Assembly: GCF_002878395.1 (NCBI RefSeq) | Contig: NC_061119.1 | Span: 47,200,284 to 47,264,283, forward strand | Direction of reading: 5' to 3' | Length of the DNA: 64,000 nucleotides | Source: Capsicum annuum | Taxonomy: Eukaryota; Streptophyta; Magnoliopsida; Solanales; Solanaceae | Program-made: the position numbers and the translations under genes | Part shown: in pieces, positions 60,740-64,000 of the stretch | Numbering within the stretch: the first letter of the stretch is position 1 | How the letters are laid out: the number at the start of each line of letters is the position of its first letter | Notes under the pieces: model-generated | The model's database searches: none | What the model saw: only the letters and a program-made list of their open reading frames with translations | What the model was told of the DNA's origin: nothing

Positions 60740-61626
60740 ATATGTGTTGGTGCATTTTAATGTTAAACTAAAATATTAAAGTGCATAATTCTATCATTTC
60801 CTATTTGTGCTGAACGTTTAAATTCATGGTGGTCTTATGTGTCATTACTCATATTAGTTTGTGGTAAAATGTAGCCTTTAATTAGTTGATTGTTGGATGA
60901 ACTTGACCATCTACATTCTTGTAACATGAAGGACCATTAGTTCTTGCAACATCTCACTCATTATTCTACCTCTTTATGTCATGTAACTTATGTAACAACT
61001 AAGCATTCATTTTCTTCACTTAATATCCCACTACTCCTTCATTTACTAAATAGAAAAAATATACACCTATATAAAGGTTGTCTTTTTTTTTTTGTGTGTA
61101 GAAAAAAAGAAAAAAAAGATGAGTTGTACTATATAGTGAGAGATAAGAAAAAAGATTATAAGAATAAATATAGTAGTGAAAGAGAGAGTTGAGACAAAAA
61201 ATATTTTAAGTCTCCAACTATATTCATTAGACAAAAGAGATTAATTATATTCGTGAAGGAGAGAATTGAGACAAAGAAACTAGAGACAAATAAACTATTA
61301 TAAGCTTTTAACTATATTCACTATTCAAGAGAGTTTTAATATGTTAAAGGAAGGTGTTTTTGTAGCGGAGCTTTGAGCTCTTCAACTAATTCAGAGTTCC
61401 TTGAGTTGTACATCGTTGATGGGTTGTTATATCCTGGAGGGAACAAGTCAAGAGATATACTGTTGGATCGGTGTGGATTATGCTGCAGTAGGCTTGAATC
61501 TCCTTAAAGGGAGCGGGATATCTGTGCCTAAGCCAAGAAGAAGATTATCTCATTTTCTTAATTTTTTTTATTTTTGTATTTTCAACTGTAATTTTGTAAT
61601 TTGTAGTTTATCACACCAACAATATG
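60740..61626 (+). mobile_element. Copia-like solo LTR L (877 bp) with ATATG duplication
   Basis: The LTR 60745-61621 starts TGTTGGTG and ends CACCAACA, an 8-bp terminal inverted repeat, and is flanked by ATATG at 60740-60744 and 61622-61626. A TATA box (CTATATAAAGG) lies at 61067-61077. A poly-T/poly-A stretch follows at 61083-61120. No internal coding region. The short terminal repeats and size fit Ty1/copia. It lies just upstream of the F-box pseudogene, in the opposite orientation. Confidence 0.85.
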
Positions 61627-61645
61627 TTTTGACCAATTGTCTTAC

Positions 61646-61924
61646 ATATGAAAACATAAAAATAATTAGGGAGAAAATCTCCCCCCAAATAAGACTCTTA
61701 AACGACAAGATTGTGGATGCTATTGTGTTATAGGGTGGGAAGAGGGATCATCAATTTATAGAGCTACAAAACTTTTTCTCCAAGATAGAGGTTAGTCAAA
61801 TATGACAACTAATTATATTTTTCTTTCAGCACAAGTAAAATTAATTATGACATTACTTTTACTTTCCTTCCAAAAAAGTAAAACTCAAATTTGGTTCAAA
61901 AATTAGGGTAAAAATCCTAATTAA
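61646..61924 (+). repeat. Direct repeat R, copy 1
   Basis: Shares long stretches with 62333-62628, such as 'aaataagactctt', 'attgtggatg', 'caatttatagag' and 'gaggttag.caaatatga'. Family not recognised. Confidence 0.75.
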
Positions 61925-62332
61925 TCTCTTTTTTTGCCTTGATTTTCTTGAAATAACTTGATCTATCTTCTTCATATACCTGATCTTTGTTCTTCACATA
62001 ATATTCATCACTATTGCTTGACATGCTTAAAAATAAAGCTTTTTGGGTTAAAAAATATATGAGCCCTTCGGGTTATAAATATTGAAGCTCTTTGCAAGGT
62101 TAAAAATGATATATTTAAAAAAAAATGTAGCAGCAAAATTATAAAAAATATGATTGATAATTCTCTCCACATGTAGTTTCTTTATTTTGACTATTTTTGC
62201 TATCTTTGACAAAATATGGTTGCAACTTTCATCTGAACCTATCCTCAATCTGAACCACAGACTCTGATTAAGCGATAAATCAGATGACAAATAAAATTAT
62301 ACCAAAACATAATATTATTGATATAGTCTGGC
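61925..62332. other. Unassigned DNA between the R repeats
   Basis: AT-rich with no conserved protein. Could be the short internal part of a non-autonomous element if the R copies are its LTRs. Confidence 0.3.
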
Positions 62333-62628
62333 CAATTAACCTACATATTAAAAACTAAATTGAAAAACATAAAATCTATTAGGTGAAAAGCACTCCCTAA
62401 ATAAGACTCTTTAAAATGACTACATTGTGGATGTTGTTATGCTATGAGAAGAGAGATCTTCAATTTATAGAGGTACAAAGCCTTACTCCAAGAAAGAGGT
62501 TAGCCAAATATGAAAAAGAATTATATTTTCAAGAAAAATAAAAGTATTTATAGTACTACTTTGACTTGCCTTCTGAAAAAATGAAACTCAAATTTGGTAA
62601 GCAAATCAGGGCAAAAACCCTAACACAA
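62333..62628 (+). repeat. Direct repeat R, copy 2
   Basis: Second copy of the ~290-bp repeat, about 690 bp downstream of copy 1, same orientation, clearly diverged. Confidence 0.75.
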
Positions 62629-63112
62629 AATAACTCTACGACAATGATAATTTTTGCTACTTGAAGCCGATAAAGCCATTGTGGGGTCCATCATATGTCA
62701 CAAATGTCTTCATTGGCTGCAAGGGTGAAAAATTGCCGATGTAAAATATCAAAAGTTCATATTTGATAGTTGGTAAAACAGACCATTAAACGTGTTCACT
62801 GTGAACAATTTGAAACATTGTCTTTCTATGAGGTCATTGACGATACATGCAAGGACATGTTTTTCCTATAAATGGAGTATAACCATTTATTTGTGAGACA
62901 AATTAAAACAAAGAGAAAAATAATATAGAGGGAGAAGTGAGGTATTCCACAGACTGTGATAAAAAATAATCTATGAAAGAAAAATTAGACTGAACGATAT
63001 TTTAGAAAGTTGGACGTTGAAAGAGGGTTATTTCTTTTGAGTGTGTGGTATCCACTTTGAGTATTATACTTGTGGCTACAGTGTAAACTTTCTTACTATA
63101 GCAATATCAATT
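62629..63112 (+). other. Unassigned AT-rich stretch with TATA box
   Basis: CCTATAAATGG at 62865-62875 and a GTTCACTGTGAAC dyad near 62790. No coding sequence. It may be the end of a copia-type LTR, but no boundaries were found. Confidence 0.3.
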
Positions 63113-64000
63113 TGTAACGCCCCGAAAATGGGTTTCGATACGTCATACGGTGCTCAAGACTAAGAGTAGCCTTAAGCAAACCCTGTAAGTCTTCTACTAC
63201 ATCTGAAGCTCAGAATATAGGAAATAAAGATATATAATCAAAACTAAGATACGGAATTATGTCAGAGCTAAATGAAATTATATGAATATAATATCTGAAA
63301 AATACTAGACTCAAGAGTCTGATCAATCAATACTGAAAATCTGAATCGTATCTAGCAGTATGACAAGCCTCTATTACTAATGCTAGAGAATCAATGGGAC
63401 AAACCCCCAAATGACTCGAACTGTCTGAAAATAGTGAATCATTTATACTAATAAGCTGAAAAACTGAGAGACTAAGTCCCCAAACTATGAGGAATTACCA
63501 ACTGTCGGGATGTAGATGGAGATGCTCGAAATCATTCACGCTGCTGAAATTAAGCACCTGAACCTACATTATGAGACAATGTAGTACATAAATGTATATG
63601 TGGATCAGTACTTCTAGATTGTACTGAGTATATAGGAGTGAATGCACAAGTAAATCAATAACTTAATAGTACTATAAATTTGTAAAATCATGCAAGCTAA
63701 CTGTAGATGACTCACATAAGCTGGAATATCTGAAAATGGAAAATCATAATTCATGGATATCAAAACATACTGCATATATCTAGTGAGTCATAATATTTTA
63801 TTTCTAAAAGTTGTACTTGTACTTTACTTTAAATCGTGTTGTCTAAGTGCAGAAAGGACTCACTTTTATATCTAAAATCTAGTAGCTAATGACTTATATA
63901 AAACAATATCTGAACAAAATCGTGAGCCTTTACACTTAGTTTCTGAAAGTTGTTCTGTTATGATTATTCTGTAGTCTTTCCTATTAGAGGGTTTCTTCTA
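63113..64000 (-). mobile_element. LTR E3 (runs off the window)
   Basis: Starts TGTAACGCCCCG. It follows E1 and E2 closely (hairpin 1 at 63564-63584, perfect CTACATT/AATGTAG arms). Left flank pentamer CAATT. Whether it is solo or part of a full element cannot be seen. Confidence 0.9.

Noticed and set aside
61401..61733. 110-residue frame
   Set aside because: It crosses the end of solo LTR L and its target duplication, so it cannot be a gene.
1..64000. tRNA or rRNA genes
   Set aside because: No cloverleaf with A and B boxes or rRNA-like block was noticed. The tRNA-like words seen are primer binding sites at LTR edges.

Overview
This is repeat-dominated nuclear DNA from a flowering plant, most likely a Solanaceae species with large heterochromatin such as Capsicum or Solanum. 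The family is an inference from the style of the retrotransposon ends and of the F-box gene remnant; the species cannot be fixed from the sequence. I see no intact host gene, tRNA, rRNA, CRISPR array or bacterial operon. Nearly every open frame is a fragment of a decayed retrotransposon.

Layout, using my own labels. 1-9097: Ty3/gypsy chromovirus element A (+), with a partial 5' LTR, PBS, decayed gag-pol and a full 2.5-kb 3' LTR. 9098-12372: Ty1/copia gag-protease fragment M (-), split by LTR G (10053-12275). 12373-13912: LTR-like fragment H. 13913-34641: chromovirus C (-). Solo LTR D (17233-20505) sits in its integrase, and a complete chromovirus B (+, 24974-33428) sits in its right-hand LTR. 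34642-37479: copia (SIRE-like) remnant (-) with a 'putative plant transposon protein' frame. 37480-39383: truncated LTR I (-). 39384-39724: hAT-like end and compound microsatellite. 39731-43995: 5'-truncated chromovirus J (+). 43996-47688: copia fragment K (+), whose 3' LTR faces an inverted LTR of the same family. 48316-60650: an F-box/LRR (FBD-type) pseudogene (-) broken by a hAT MITE (59465-60234) and a ~4.4-kb solo LTR F. F itself holds two solo LTRs, E1 (50057-52537) and E2 (56427-58930). 60745-61621: copia-like solo LTR L. 61646-63112: a ~290-bp direct repeat pair and an unassigned AT-rich stretch. 63113-64000: start of a third E LTR.

The order of events can be read from the nesting. 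The F-box gene is oldest, and the MITE and LTR F entered its exons. E1 then E2 entered F; E1's target duplication has decayed while E2's is exact. C was later hit by D and B, and copia fragment M by A and G. Six or seven solo LTRs against three two-LTR elements (A, B, C) point to much LTR-LTR recombination. Gln-to-stop, Cys-to-Tyr and Asp-to-Asn changes caused by C-to-T or G-to-A transitions dominate the coding decay, as expected of long-methylated DNA.

The most unusual signal is not a gene. Several diverged chromovirus LTR families share an ordered set of small hairpins in the last ~450 bp of the LTR. Loop lengths are conserved and stem bases change on both sides. Second is the F-box gene, whose reading frame can be followed across two transposon insertions by their target duplications.
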